From Brevundimonas vesicularis (lineage in GTDB: Bacteria; Pseudomonadota; Alphaproteobacteria; Caulobacterales; Caulobacteraceae), in the NCBI RefSeq assembly GCF_014204545.1, contig NZ_JACHLJ010000003.1:404201-468200 (forward strand): DNA of 64,000 bases, in the 5' to 3' direction. The stretch's first letter is position 1; each line of letters begins with the position of its first letter. Made by a program: the position numbers and the translations under genes. Positions 17,332-27,301 of this stretch are shown piece by piece. The notes under the pieces were generated by a model that did not search any database, was not told the origin of the DNA, and saw only the letters and a list, made by a program, of their open reading frames with translations.

Positions 17332-17700
17332 TCAACGGGTGTAGGTGTATTCGCTGACCTCACAGACATTGATGCGCGACCGCGTCAGCTCCTGACCGTT
17401 GGTGAACTCGGCCTTGAAGTCATAGATGCAGGCGCCCGAGCCGTCATCGATGTTGATGCGCACATCCTGCCCGTTTTCCAGAACGTCCGAACCCAGGATG
17501 TCCTCTTCCCAGTCGTCGCTACGGGAATCCGACGCGTAGAATCGCAACATGGTCCAGCCGGTGCGGTTCTTGATGGTGACGTGCCGATCATAGCTGTCCT
17601 TCGACTGCACCATGGGCGTCGCAGCAGGCGGCGCGGCCGCCGCAGCGGAGCCGACAAGAACGGCTGCCGCGACGACGGCCTTGAGCGTGGTCTTGATCAT
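17332..17700 (-). CDS. Small exported protein of unknown function
   Basis: The 122-residue product has a clear signal peptide (MIKTTLKAVVAAAVLVGSAAAA) and a mature domain with VTIKNRTGWTMLRFYAS, an acidic EDILGSDVLENGQ segment, NIDDGSGACIYDFKA and a C-terminal VCEVSEYTYTR. Two cysteines could form a disulfide. I do not recognise a named family, although the small beta-rich pattern is common in Caulobacterales secreted proteins. The ATG at 17700 has a strong GAGAGG ribosome-binding site; the frame opens further upstream, but without family-like sequence. Confidence 0.7.
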   Translation of the reverse strand: MIKTTLKAVVAAAVLVGSAAAAAPPAATPMVQSKDSYDRHVTIKNRTGWTMLRFYASDSRSDDWEEDILGSDVLENGQDVRINIDDGSGACIYDFKAEFTNGQELTRSRINVCEVSEYTYTR

Positions 17701-17823
17701 TGTTTCCTCTCCCTTCCTCGATCGCGATCCCCAGAGCGCGATGGGAAATCTTATGCCTGACGATCGCTGTCTCCGCATCTTCGAATTTCCGCGTTCTTCG
17801 AAAGCTTTGAATCGCATAACGCC

Positions 17824-17851
17824 CTTGCGGGCGGGGGGGATTTTCCCATAT
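17824..17851 (+). promoter_or_regulatory. Sigma32 heat-shock promoter of dnaK
   Basis: CTTGCGG (17824-17830), 14 nt, then CCCATAT (17845-17851) matches the sigma32 pattern CTTGAAA-N11-15-CCCCATNT at nearly all key positions. It lies 140 nt before the dnaK ATG. The remaining 17852-17990 sequence is an untranslated leader with no other recognised element. Confidence 0.75.
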
Positions 17852-17990
17852 CGGGGCCAGCTTCGGAGAAACCCCGCGAAACTTGGGGCTATCCAGCCTG
17901 ATCCACGCCAACCCAACCGGGGGCGGTCACGCGCGGCGCTTCGTCGAAGGCCGCCGCATCGCCCGCCGAACCAGAGAGACTGAAGAACAC

Positions 17991-19898
<1,908 letters not shown>

Positions 19899-19924
19899 TC
19901 CGTCACAGATCGCTGAAATGATAT

Positions 19925-19958
19925 GGCCCCGCTTGTCTTGCGATAGGCGGGGCCTTTT
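19925..19958 (+). terminator. Rho-independent terminator after dnaK
   Basis: GGCCCCGC (19925-19932) and GCGGGGCC (19947-19954) form a perfect 8-bp stem with a 14-nt loop, followed by TTTT. It separates dnaK from dnaJ. Confidence 0.9.
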
Positions 19959-19965
19959 CATGAAA

Positions 19966-19993
19966 CTTGCATCATTGGTCCCGGACCCCATGT
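19966..19993 (+). promoter_or_regulatory. Sigma32 heat-shock promoter of dnaJ
   Basis: CTTGCAT (19966-19972), 13 nt, then CCCCATGT (19986-19993) is a near-perfect sigma32 promoter: the -10 matches CCCCATNT at every fixed base. It lies just after the dnaK terminator and 81 nt before the dnaJ start, so dnaJ can be induced separately. Confidence 0.75.
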
Positions 19994-20073
19994 CAGCCGG
20001 GACATCGATTTCGACCAACGCTCGATAAGAGGCGAGGCGAAAGCGAACGGGGAAGTATGAGGACGAACGCCCG

Positions 20074-21276
20074 ATGGCGCGTGATTATTACGAAGTTCTG
20101 GGTGTCGAACGCACGATCGACGCCCCCGGCCTGAAAGCCGCCTACCGCAAGCTGGCCATGATCCACCACCCGGACCGCAACGGCGGCTCGGAAGAGTCGA
20201 TGGTCAAGTTCAAGGAGCTGTCCGAGGCCTATACGGTGCTGTCGGACGACAACAAGCGCGCGGCCTATGATCGTTACGGCCATGCGGGCGTGAACGGCGG
20301 TGGGGGCGGCAATCCCTTCGGCCAGGGCGGCCAGGGCTTCTCGGACATCAACGACATCTTCTCCCAGGTCTTTGGCGATGCGTTCGGCGACGCGTTCGGC
20401 GGACGCCAGGGCCGGGGCCAGCAGGGCGGACCGCGCCGGGGCTCGGACCTGCGCTACGATCTGGAGATCACCCTGGAGCAGGCCTACAAGGGCGAGGACG
20501 TCGAGATCGACATCCCCTCCACCATGACCTGCGACACCTGCGAGGGGTCCGGCGCCAAGCCGGGCACCAAGCCCGTCACCTGCACTACCTGCCAGGGCGC
20601 CGGTCGCGTGCGTCAGGCCAACGGCTTCTTCCAGGTCGAGCGCACCTGCCCCCGCTGCCACGGCCAGGGTCAGATGATCGCCGATCCCTGCACCACCTGC
20701 CACGGGCACGGCCAGGTGCGCAAAACCCGCACCCTGAACCTGAAGATCCCCGCCGGCGTGGACGACGGTTCGCGCATTCGTCTGTCGGGCGAGGGCGATG
20801 CGGGCCAGCGCGGCGGACCGCGCGGCGATCTGTACGTCTTCATCTCGGTAACGCCGCACGACCTGTTCGAGCGCGACAACCTGGACCTGCTGGTCACCGT
20901 GCCCGTGCCGATGACGGTGGCGGCCCTGGGCGGCGAGATCGACGCCCCTTGCCTGGTCTCAACGGCCTGCGACGGCAAGTGCAAGGCCTCGGTCGCCGTG
21001 CCGGCCGGCGCCCAGACCGGCAAGACCGTACGCATCAAGGGCAAGGGCATGCCCCATCTGAACGGCCGCAACCGGGGCGATCTGGTGGTCGAACTGTTCG
21101 TCGAGACGCCCACCGATCTGACCGCGCGCCAGCGTGAGTTGCTGGAAGAGCTTGCCCTGTCGTTCGGGGAGGGGCAGAACCCCAGGAATTCCAGCTTTGC
21201 CGGAAAGGCGAAGCGTTTCTGGGCCGACATCCTGGGCAGTCAGGACGCGGACGGGTCGAAAGAGAACGCGGTTTGA
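20074..21276 (+). CDS. dnaJ: Co-chaperone DnaJ (Hsp40)
   Basis: DnaJ delivers substrates to DnaK and stimulates its ATPase. The 400-residue type I J-protein has an N-terminal J domain (MARDYYEVLGV, HPD at 32-34), a Gly/Phe-rich linker, four CxxCxGxG zinc repeats (CDTCEGSG, CTTCQGAG, CPRCHGQG, CTTCHGHG) and a C-terminal substrate domain. Its TGA is overlapped by the TTG start of dapB. It has its own sigma32-type promoter. Confidence 0.97.
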   Translation: MARDYYEVLGVERTIDAPGLKAAYRKLAMIHHPDRNGGSEESMVKFKELSEAYTVLSDDNKRAAYDRYGHAGVNGGGGGNPFGQGGQGFSDINDIFSQVFGDAFGDAFGGRQGRGQQGGPRRGSDLRYDLEITLEQAYKGEDVEIDIPSTMTCDTCEGSGAKPGTKPVTCTTCQGAGRVRQANGFFQVERTCPRCHGQGQMIADPCTTCHGHGQVRKTRTLNLKIPAGVDDGSRIRLSGEGDAGQRGGPRGDLYVFISVTPHDLFERDNLDLLVTVPVPMTVAALGGEIDAPCLVSTACDGKCKASVAVPAGAQTGKTVRIKGKGMPHLNGRNRGDLVVELFVETPTDLTARQRELLEELALSFGEGQNPRNSSFAGKAKRFWADILGSQDADGSKENAV

Positions 21277-22022
21277 GCGCAATCTTCCACGCCGGCATTT
21301 CCGGCTATCGCGGCCGGATGGGGCGTGCGGTCTCTCAGGTTCTGGATGCCCGCGAAGACGTGGTGGTCGCCGCCCGCTTCGATTGGGGCGAAACCGCCGA
21401 CCTGTCGCTGTGCGACGTGATCATCGACTTCTCGACCCCGGCCGCCTCGGTGGCCCTGGCCCAGGGCGCGGCCGAGCGCGGCGGCCCGGCCTTGGTGATC
21501 GGTTCGACCGGCTTCACGGACGAGCAGGAGGCCGAGCTGATGAAGGCCGCCGAGAAGGTCGCCATCGTCAAGAGCGGCAACTTTTCCCTGGGCGTGAACA
21601 TCCTGATCGGCCTTGTCCAGCACGCGGCCCAACGTCTGGACGCCCAGGATTGGGACATCGAGATCACCGAGGCCCACCACCGCCGGAAAGTGGATTCACC
21701 GTCGGGCACGGCCCTGATGCTGGGCGAAGCCGCCGCCGAGGGTCGGTTCGCGGATCTGGATGACCTGCGCTCCAAACCCTATGACGGGGTCCAGGGCGAG
21801 CGCGAGAGCGGCAAGATCGGTTTCTCCTCTATCCGCGCCGGCGGCATCATCGGCGAGCACACGGTGCTGTTCGCATCGGAAGACGAGGTGCTGACCCTCA
21901 GTCATTCGGCGATCGATCGGTCGCTGTTCGCAAAGGGCGCTGTCGCCGCCGCCGCATGGGTGCGAACGCGAGGGCCCGGTCTCTATGACATGCAGGACGT
22001 GCTGGGCTTCCGGCAGGCATAA
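21273..22022 (+). CDS. dapB: 4-hydroxy-tetrahydrodipicolinate reductase DapB
   Basis: DapB reduces hydroxy-tetrahydrodipicolinate with NAD(P)H in lysine and diaminopimelate synthesis. The 249-residue protein has an N-terminal nucleotide motif (HAGISGYRGRMGRAV), the STGFTDEQ segment and the family signature EAHHRRKVDSPSGTA with the catalytic His and Lys. The start is TTG at 21273, overlapping the dnaJ stop as TTGA; no ATG or GTG lies closer. Coupling to dnaJ in one message is likely. Confidence 0.94.
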   Translation: MSAIFHAGISGYRGRMGRAVSQVLDAREDVVVAARFDWGETADLSLCDVIIDFSTPAASVALAQGAAERGGPALVIGSTGFTDEQEAELMKAAEKVAIVKSGNFSLGVNILIGLVQHAAQRLDAQDWDIEITEAHHRRKVDSPSGTALMLGEAAAEGRFADLDDLRSKPYDGVQGERESGKIGFSSIRAGGIIGEHTVLFASEDEVLTLSHSAIDRSLFAKGAVAAAAWVRTRGPGLYDMQDVLGFRQA

Positions 22023-22087
22023 GCCTGAGGCGGTGCGCGCCGCTACGTTCACAACGCGGTCGCTCACGACTTGAGCGCTAAAAGAGA

Positions 22088-22810
22088 CTAAGCCGCGTCT
22101 TCCTGAGTGGGCAGGCCGTAGGCCTCCCACAGCGACCGGTCCTTCAGCGCCTTGGCGAGGAAGGCGACGTGGGCGGCCTGTTCCTCACGCGTGGAGCGCG
22201 GCGCCAGGGGGCGGGGACGCTGGCCGTAGGCGGCGGTTTCGATGACGCCGCCGGGACCGCGACCGACCGGCGCGGACGACAGGTCCAGCACCCGCTCCTT
22301 GCCGCCACGAAGCTCCAGATAGACCTCAGCCAGCAGACGGGCGTCGATCAGGGCGCCGTGCAGCGTCCGCTCGACCAGCGACACCTTGTAGCGTTTGCAC
22401 AGGGCGTCCAGCGAGTTGGGCATGCCCGGGAACCGCGTCTGGGCCAGTTTCAGCGTATCGATCCAGCGCGCCTCGCCGGTGATCGGCCGGCCGCACCGCG
22501 CATATTCGAAGTCGATGAAGTTGCGGTCGAAGGCAGCGTTGTGGGCGATCATCTGCGCATCGCCGATGAATTCGATCAGCTCGTCGGCGATCTCGGCGAA
22601 CTTGGGCGCATCCTTGACCTTCTCGTCGGTGATGCCGTGAACCCGGATGGCGTCGGGCGGGATCAGCCGCTCGGGATTGACGAACCGATGGAAGGTCCGC
22701 CCCGTCGGCAGCAAATCCTGAATCTCGATACAGCCGACCTCGATCAGCCGGTCGCCCGTCTTGGGGTCGAAGCCGGTGGTTTCCGTATCCAGAACGATCT
22801 CGCGCGCCAT
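22088..22810 (-). CDS. dnaQ: DNA polymerase III epsilon subunit (3'-5' exonuclease)
   Basis: DnaQ is the proofreading subunit of the replicative polymerase. The 240-residue protein has the DEDDh exonuclease motifs: Asp8 and Glu10 in VLDTETTG, HNAAFDRNFI, and HGALIDARLLAEVY. The C-terminal tail, rich in Arg, Pro and Glu, would hold the clamp and alpha-subunit contacts. It is the last gene of the minus-strand run ppsR-maf-aroE-coaE-dnaQ. The 65-nt gap to the convergent dapB holds nothing I recognise. Confidence 0.94.
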   Translation of the reverse strand: MAREIVLDTETTGFDPKTGDRLIEVGCIEIQDLLPTGRTFHRFVNPERLIPPDAIRVHGITDEKVKDAPKFAEIADELIEFIGDAQMIAHNAAFDRNFIDFEYARCGRPITGEARWIDTLKLAQTRFPGMPNSLDALCKRYKVSLVERTLHGALIDARLLAEVYLELRGGKERVLDLSSAPVGRGPGGVIETAAYGQRPRPLAPRSTREEQAAHVAFLAKALKDRSLWEAYGLPTQEDAA

Positions 22811-22834
22811 CCGCCCTTAATGGCGGCATTCGCC

Positions 22835-23467
22835 TCAGCGCGAAAGGCTCGCCGCGCCTCGCCGGGGAGATATCCACGATGGGTCCAGAACGGCGGCCAC
22901 GATCGCCTCGACCTCGGCCCGCGCGGCCTCCAAACCATGGCCGGTGTCGATGACGAAATCGGCGCGAGCGCGCTTTTCGGCGTCCGGCATCTGGCGCGCC
23001 AGGATGGCGTCGAACCGTTCGCGGGTCATGCCGGGACGGGCCAGCACGCGCTCCGCCTGTATCGCCGGATCGGCGGTGACCACCACCACGGCGTCGACAG
23101 CCCTGTCTCCACCCGTCTCGAACAGCAGGGGGATGTCCAGAACCGCCAGTTTCACACCCGTCGTGCGCGCCGCCTCCAGATCGGCCGCGCGACCCTGGGC
23201 GACCAGGGGGTGCACGATAGCCTCCAGACGACGGAACGCCGTGTCGTCTTTCCCGAGCGCCTCGGCCAGACGCGTGCGATCGACCGCGCCGTCCACGACG
23301 ACGCCGGGAAAGGCTTCGCCCACCGGACCGACCGCCGCACCGCCGGGCGCGTAGAGGCGGTGGACCGCGTCGTCGGCGTTCCAGACGACGGCCCCCAAAT
23401 CGGCGAACATGGCCGTCGTCGTCGACTTACCCATGCCGATGGAGCCGGTGAGACCGAGCAGGATCAT
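22835..23467 (-). CDS. coaE: Dephospho-CoA kinase
   Basis: CoaE phosphorylates dephospho-CoA in the last step of coenzyme A synthesis. The 210-residue protein begins [17 protein letters not shown], a P-loop at 8-16, followed by the [10 protein letters not shown] substrate motif and DIPLLFETG. Its ATG overlaps the aroE stop by four bases (ATGA). Confidence 0.94.
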   Translation of the reverse strand: MILLGLTGSIGMGKSTTTAMFADLGAVVWNADDAVHRLYAPGGAAVGPVGEAFPGVVVDGAVDRTRLAEALGKDDTAFRRLEAIVHPLVAQGRAADLEAARTTGVKLAVLDIPLLFETGGDRAVDAVVVVTADPAIQAERVLARPGMTRERFDAILARQMPDAEKRARADFVIDTGHGLEAARAEVEAIVAAVLDPSWISPRRGAASLSR

Positions 23468-24294
23468 GCCGCCTCGCCTAGATGCGTCATCAACAGGGCG
23501 CGAAGATCGAGAGGCGGCGGCGGGCGGCGGAACAGGGCTTCGAACGACGGCGCCGCCTGGCCGATCAACATGGCCAATCCATCCACCGTCGGCAGGCCGC
23601 GTTCGCGCGCCGCCTTCAGGAACGTCGTGGCCAGCGGCTTGTACGTCATGTCCATCATCACCGTGCCGGACGCGATCTGGTCGAAGTCGATGCTGGGCGC
23701 AACGCTGAGCGCATTGATGACCAGAACCGCGCCGTCGAAGGCGTTCTCGGCCGCCATGACCCGAACCGAGGGTCCAAGATCAACGGCCAAAGCCTCAGCG
23801 CGTTCGAGCGAACGGTTGACGATGCGCACCTCGGCGCCGGCCTCGACCAGGGCGCCGGACCCTGCGCGGGCCGCGCCGCCGGCGCCCAGCATCACCACCG
23901 GCCGCCCGGCCACGTCGAGTTCCGACGCCTGTTCCTTCAGGCCGCGCATCAGGCCGATCCCGTCGGAACTGTCGGCCAGCACCCGCCCGTTTTCGAACTG
24001 CAGGATATTGGCCGACGACGTCAGCCGCGCCGCCGCCGTCGCCTGATCCGCCAGGGCGAAGGCCTGTTCCTTGAACGGGGCGGTGACGTTCAGCCCCATG
24101 ATCAGACCCGCACGCCCCGCCGCGACCAGCGCCTCGAAACCGGCCGCATCGGCAGGGGCGAAGGGGACATAGGCGCCGTCGATCCCGCCGGCCGCCAGCC
24201 AGGCGTTGTGGATGACCGGGCTGAGCGAATGAGCGACCGGGTTTCCGGCGATCCCGGCGACCATGGCCGCCCCGGTTATGCGGTGCGTGCTCAT
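23464..24294 (-). CDS. aroE: Shikimate dehydrogenase
   Basis: AroE reduces 3-dehydroshikimate with NADPH in the shikimate pathway. The 276-residue protein has the substrate motif [15 protein letters not shown], the catalytic lysine in [10 protein letters not shown], the nucleotide loop [11 protein letters not shown] and a C-terminal [14 protein letters not shown]. The start at 24294 overlaps the maf stop by four bases. It is part of the same tightly coupled run as coaE and maf. Confidence 0.94.
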   Translation of the reverse strand: MSTHRITGAAMVAGIAGNPVAHSLSPVIHNAWLAAGGIDGAYVPFAPADAAGFEALVAAGRAGLIMGLNVTAPFKEQAFALADQATAAARLTSSANILQFENGRVLADSSDGIGLMRGLKEQASELDVAGRPVVMLGAGGAARAGSGALVEAGAEVRIVNRSLERAEALAVDLGPSVRVMAAENAFDGAVLVINALSVAPSIDFDQIASGTVMMDMTYKPLATTFLKAARERGLPTVDGLAMLIGQAAPSFEALFRRPPPPLDLRALLMTHLGEAA

Positions 24295-24923
24295 GCCGCG
24301 ATCACCCCCGCCCGACGCAGCTCTTTCAACACCGGCCAGAGCGGCAGGCCCAGCACCGTGAAATAGTCGCCGTCCACCGCCTCGAACAGCTGCGAGCCCA
24401 GCCCCTCGAGCCGATAGGAGCCGACGCAGGACAGCAGGGCCTCGCCCTCGGCCGCCAGATAGGCGTCGAGGAAGGCGTCCGAGAAATCGCGCATCCGCAT
24501 CTGAACCGTATCGACGCCGGACCAGACGATCTGGCCCTTGGTCGCCAATGCTGCGCCGGAATGCAGCTGGTGCGACTTGCCACGCATCGCTTTCAGCCGC
24601 TCGCGCGCCGCGTCCAGAGACCTGGCCTTGGAAACCAAGCCGCCGTCAAAGGCCAGGGTCTGATCCGAGCCCAGCACCCAGGCGGTTTCGTCGTCGCGCG
24701 AGACGGCCAGGGCCTTGGCTTCCGCGAGACGAACGGCGAGGGCGGCGGCGTCCAGGTCGGTCGAAACGGCCTTGATGGCGTCCTCGTCCACATCGGCGAC
24801 GCGCACCTCAAAGGCGACGCCGGCGTTTTCCAGCATGGCGCGGCGGGCCGCGCTCTTGGACGCCAGGATCACGGTTTCGCTCTCAAGCAGCCCGGAGGGC
24901 GATAGCGCAACAGAAACACTCAT
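24291..24923 (-). CDS. maf: Maf-like nucleoside triphosphate pyrophosphatase
   Basis: Maf proteins hydrolyse non-canonical nucleoside triphosphates. The 210-residue protein has the start motif VILASKSAARRAML, the catalytic-site GSDQTLAFDG and SYRLEGLGSQLFEAVDGDYFTVLGLPL, and lies in the expected place between ppsR and aroE. The ATG at 24923 shares one base with the ppsR stop (TGATG). The longer open frame upstream lies inside ppsR. Confidence 0.92.
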   Translation of the reverse strand: MSVSVALSPSGLLESETVILASKSAARRAMLENAGVAFEVRVADVDEDAIKAVSTDLDAAALAVRLAEAKALAVSRDDETAWVLGSDQTLAFDGGLVSKARSLDAARERLKAMRGKSHQLHSGAALATKGQIVWSGVDTVQMRMRDFSDAFLDAYLAAEGEALLSCVGSYRLEGLGSQLFEAVDGDYFTVLGLPLWPVLKELRRAGVIAA

Positions 24924-25792
24924 CACCAGGTCGTCCCGATCTTGTGGTTGCGATGCTCGCTCAGAAGATTGGTGATCGCCGCCGCCGTCTCTTCCACCGA
25001 GCGGCGGGTCACGTCGATGGTGGGCCAGCCGCGCCGCTCGAAGGCCCGCCGGGCCTTGATCGTCTCGTCGCGCACAGCGTCTTGATCGGTGTAGTTCGAC
25101 GACTGGCTGGCGTTCAGATTGTCGATGCGGTTGCGCCGGATCTGAACCAGCCGATCGGGCGACACGGTCAGGCCGATCACCAAGGGGTTCTTCAGCTTGG
25201 TCAGCCGCTCGCCGTCCTCCTGGCCCGGCACCAGGGGCACGTTGGCCGCCCGGATGCCCCGGTGGGCCAGATAGATGCAGGTCGGCGTCTTGGACGTCCG
25301 GCTGACCCCGCACAGGACGACGTCGGCGCCCTCCAGCTGATCCAGCGACCCCTGGCCGTCATCGTAGGCCATGGCGAAGTCCAGCGCCGCGATCCGGTTG
25401 AAATAGTCGTGGTCCAGCGCGTGCTGGGCGCCCACGCGGGTGGACAGGGCTGCGCCGAGATAGCGCGACATGGCGCCGACCAAGGGATCCAGCGCCCCAA
25501 TCTGGGGCATGTCCAGACGACGACAGCCTTCTTCCAATTGCTCGCGCAGATCGCGGTCCACCAGGGTATGGAGAACGACGCCCGGCGCGGATTCAACCTC
25601 CTGCAGCACCCGCTCCATCTGCTTTGCCGATCGCACCAGGGAATAGATGTGCTCGATCGGAATGACGCCGTCGAAACGCGCGGTCACCGCCTTGGCCATG
25701 GCGTTCAAGGTCTCGCCGGTGGAGTCCGACACCAGGTGAACGTGGAAATAGGTGGCCAGACGGGCCGGTCCCGAGGGTCTCGCAGGGCTCAT
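24923..25792 (-). CDS. Bifunctional kinase/pyrophosphorylase regulating pyruvate phosphate dikinase or PEP synthase (DUF299)
   Basis: The protein family regulates PPDK or PEP synthetase by ADP-dependent phosphorylation and phosphate-dependent dephosphorylation. The 289-residue product has FHVHLVSDSTGETLNAMAKA, the nucleotide-binding loop GVSRTSKTPTCIYLA and the RRNRIDNL...NYTD segment that defines the family. The ATG at 25792 has a GGGAGA ribosome-binding site 11 nt upstream. In Caulobacter crescentus the orthologue (called RP001) forms one side of the chromosomal origin, as it does here. Confidence 0.93.
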   Translation of the reverse strand: MSPARPSGPARLATYFHVHLVSDSTGETLNAMAKAVTARFDGVIPIEHIYSLVRSAKQMERVLQEVESAPGVVLHTLVDRDLREQLEEGCRRLDMPQIGALDPLVGAMSRYLGAALSTRVGAQHALDHDYFNRIAALDFAMAYDDGQGSLDQLEGADVVLCGVSRTSKTPTCIYLAHRGIRAANVPLVPGQEDGERLTKLKNPLVIGLTVSPDRLVQIRRNRIDNLNASQSSNYTDQDAVRDETIKARRAFERRGWPTIDVTRRSVEETAAAITNLLSEHRNHKIGTTW

Positions 25793-26242
25793 GAGACTGT
25801 CTGTCTCCCTGTTGAAAGTTGGGGGACGGCGTTGGACCGTCGGGGCGCCGTTTTTCTTAGCCGCTGATCGATCCGCCCGCGAGCGGGGATGATGGTGGAT
25901 CGCGTCAGCCGTCCGCGGCCGGATCATCCCAAGGCGGGAAACCGAATTTCCAACCGCTGTGGAAAATCCTAATGAAAGGTTAACGGTGCTTAACCGCGTT
26001 CACAGCCGGAAGTCCCCGCGAACCCTTGCCCGTTAAGGTTTCGTTAGGGATTGTCCACCGGCGGGATGGGCCGTTTCGACATCCCCGTTAACGATATGAC
26101 GGGCGTGGATATCCGCTTTTGTTCCGCCGCCGCCGATCGAGTCATCCCCGCCATTCCACCGCCCTACCTGCCACTTCGAATCTTTTAATTCTTAATCTGA
26201 TTAGGGATTGAGAGCGGGGGGCTGTGACCTTAATCCTCCGGA
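25793..26242. other. Probable chromosomal origin of replication (Cori-like)
   Basis: This 450-base gap lies between the DUF299 gene and hemE, the location of Cori in Caulobacter crescentus. It has a TGTGGAAAA DnaA-like box (25958-25966), weaker boxes TTGTCCACC (26051-26059) and CGTGGATAT (26104-26112), CtrA-like sites CTAA-N7-TTAAC (25969-25984) and TTAA-N7-TTAG (26033-26047), an overlapping TTAA-N6-TTAA (25980-25993), a TTAAC half-site (26088-26092), and an AT-rich stretch at 26178-26204 with TTAA repeats. Two GANTC sites (26139-26143, 26178-26182) suit CcrM methylation. A hemE promoter is expected inside. Confidence 0.85.
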
Positions 26243-27301
26243 ATGACCGATCAGACCCAGACTGCCGATCCGACACCCCCGGTTCTCCGGGCTCTCCGCG
26301 GGGAGACGTTGGAGCGTCCGCCGGTGTGGTTCATGCGCCAGGCCGGTCGTTATCTGCCGGAGTATCGCAAGCTGAGGGCCGAGGCGCCCGACTTCATCGC
26401 CTTCTGTCTGAACCCCGAAATGGCCGCCGAGGCGACGCTTCAGCCCATGCGCCGGTTCGGCTTCGATGCGGCCATCGTCTTCGCCGATATTCTGCTGATC
26501 CCGCGCGCCCTGGGCCAGGACGTCTGGTTCGAAACGGGGGAGGGGCCGCGTCTGGGCGAAATGCCGATCCCGGGTCGGATGGCCGAACTGGCCCCGGCGG
26601 CGGGCGAGCATCTGTCGGCGGTGGGCGAGACCCTGTCGATCGTGCGCGCGGCTCTGGAGCCTGAACGGGCCCTGATCGGCTTCGCCGGCGCGCCCTGGAC
26701 CGTGGCGACCTATATGCTGGACGGCCAGGCGCGCACCATCGGCAAGGGCGAGCGCGCTCAGGCCCGCACCTACGCCTATGCCGATCCCGAGCGTGTCGAC
26801 GAGACGCTGGAGGTCCTGGTCGAGGCCACGGCCCGATATCTGAAGATGCAGGCCGACGCCGGCGCCCAGGTTCTGAAGATCTTCGAGAGCTGGGCCGAGG
26901 GCTTGCCTGACGACCTGTTCGAAAGACTGGTCCTGAAGCCCCACCAGGCGCTGGTGAAGCGCACTCGGGAGCTGGGGGTCACCGTACCGCTCATCGGCTT
27001 TCCACGGGGTTCTGCGGCGCTTGCAGAGCGATATGCCCAAGAGGTCGAGGTCGACGCCGTCGCCCTGGACACCGCCTGCCCGCTCGAGGTCGGCAAACGG
27101 GTGCAGCAGATCAAGCCGATCCAGGGGGCGCTCGACCCGCTGTTGCTGCGCGCCGGTGGCGATCTGCTGGACCGACGTGTCGATCAACTGATGGAGGCTT
27201 GGGGGCAGGGGCCCTGGCTGTTCAACCTAGGCCACGGCATCCTGCCGGACGTGCCGATCGACCATGTCGAACAGGTTCTGAGACGGATCGGCGCCCAATG
27301 A
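26243..27301 (+). CDS. hemE: Uroporphyrinogen decarboxylase
   Basis: HemE removes four carboxyl groups from uroporphyrinogen III to make coproporphyrinogen III in heme synthesis. The 352-residue protein has the signature PPVWFMRQAGRYLPEYR, the catalytic Asp region FADILLIPRALG and the GFAGAPWTVATYML segment, and ends with the family's NLGHGILP block. Its stop overlaps the hemH start (ATGA). It directly borders the origin region, as in other Caulobacterales. Confidence 0.96.
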   Translation: MTDQTQTADPTPPVLRALRGETLERPPVWFMRQAGRYLPEYRKLRAEAPDFIAFCLNPEMAAEATLQPMRRFGFDAAIVFADILLIPRALGQDVWFETGEGPRLGEMPIPGRMAELAPAAGEHLSAVGETLSIVRAALEPERALIGFAGAPWTVATYMLDGQARTIGKGERAQARTYAYADPERVDETLEVLVEATARYLKMQADAGAQVLKIFESWAEGLPDDLFERLVLKPHQALVKRTRELGVTVPLIGFPRGSAALAERYAQEVEVDAVALDTACPLEVGKRVQQIKPIQGALDPLLLRAGGDLLDRRVDQLMEAWGQGPWLFNLGHGILPDVPIDHVEQVLRRIGAQ

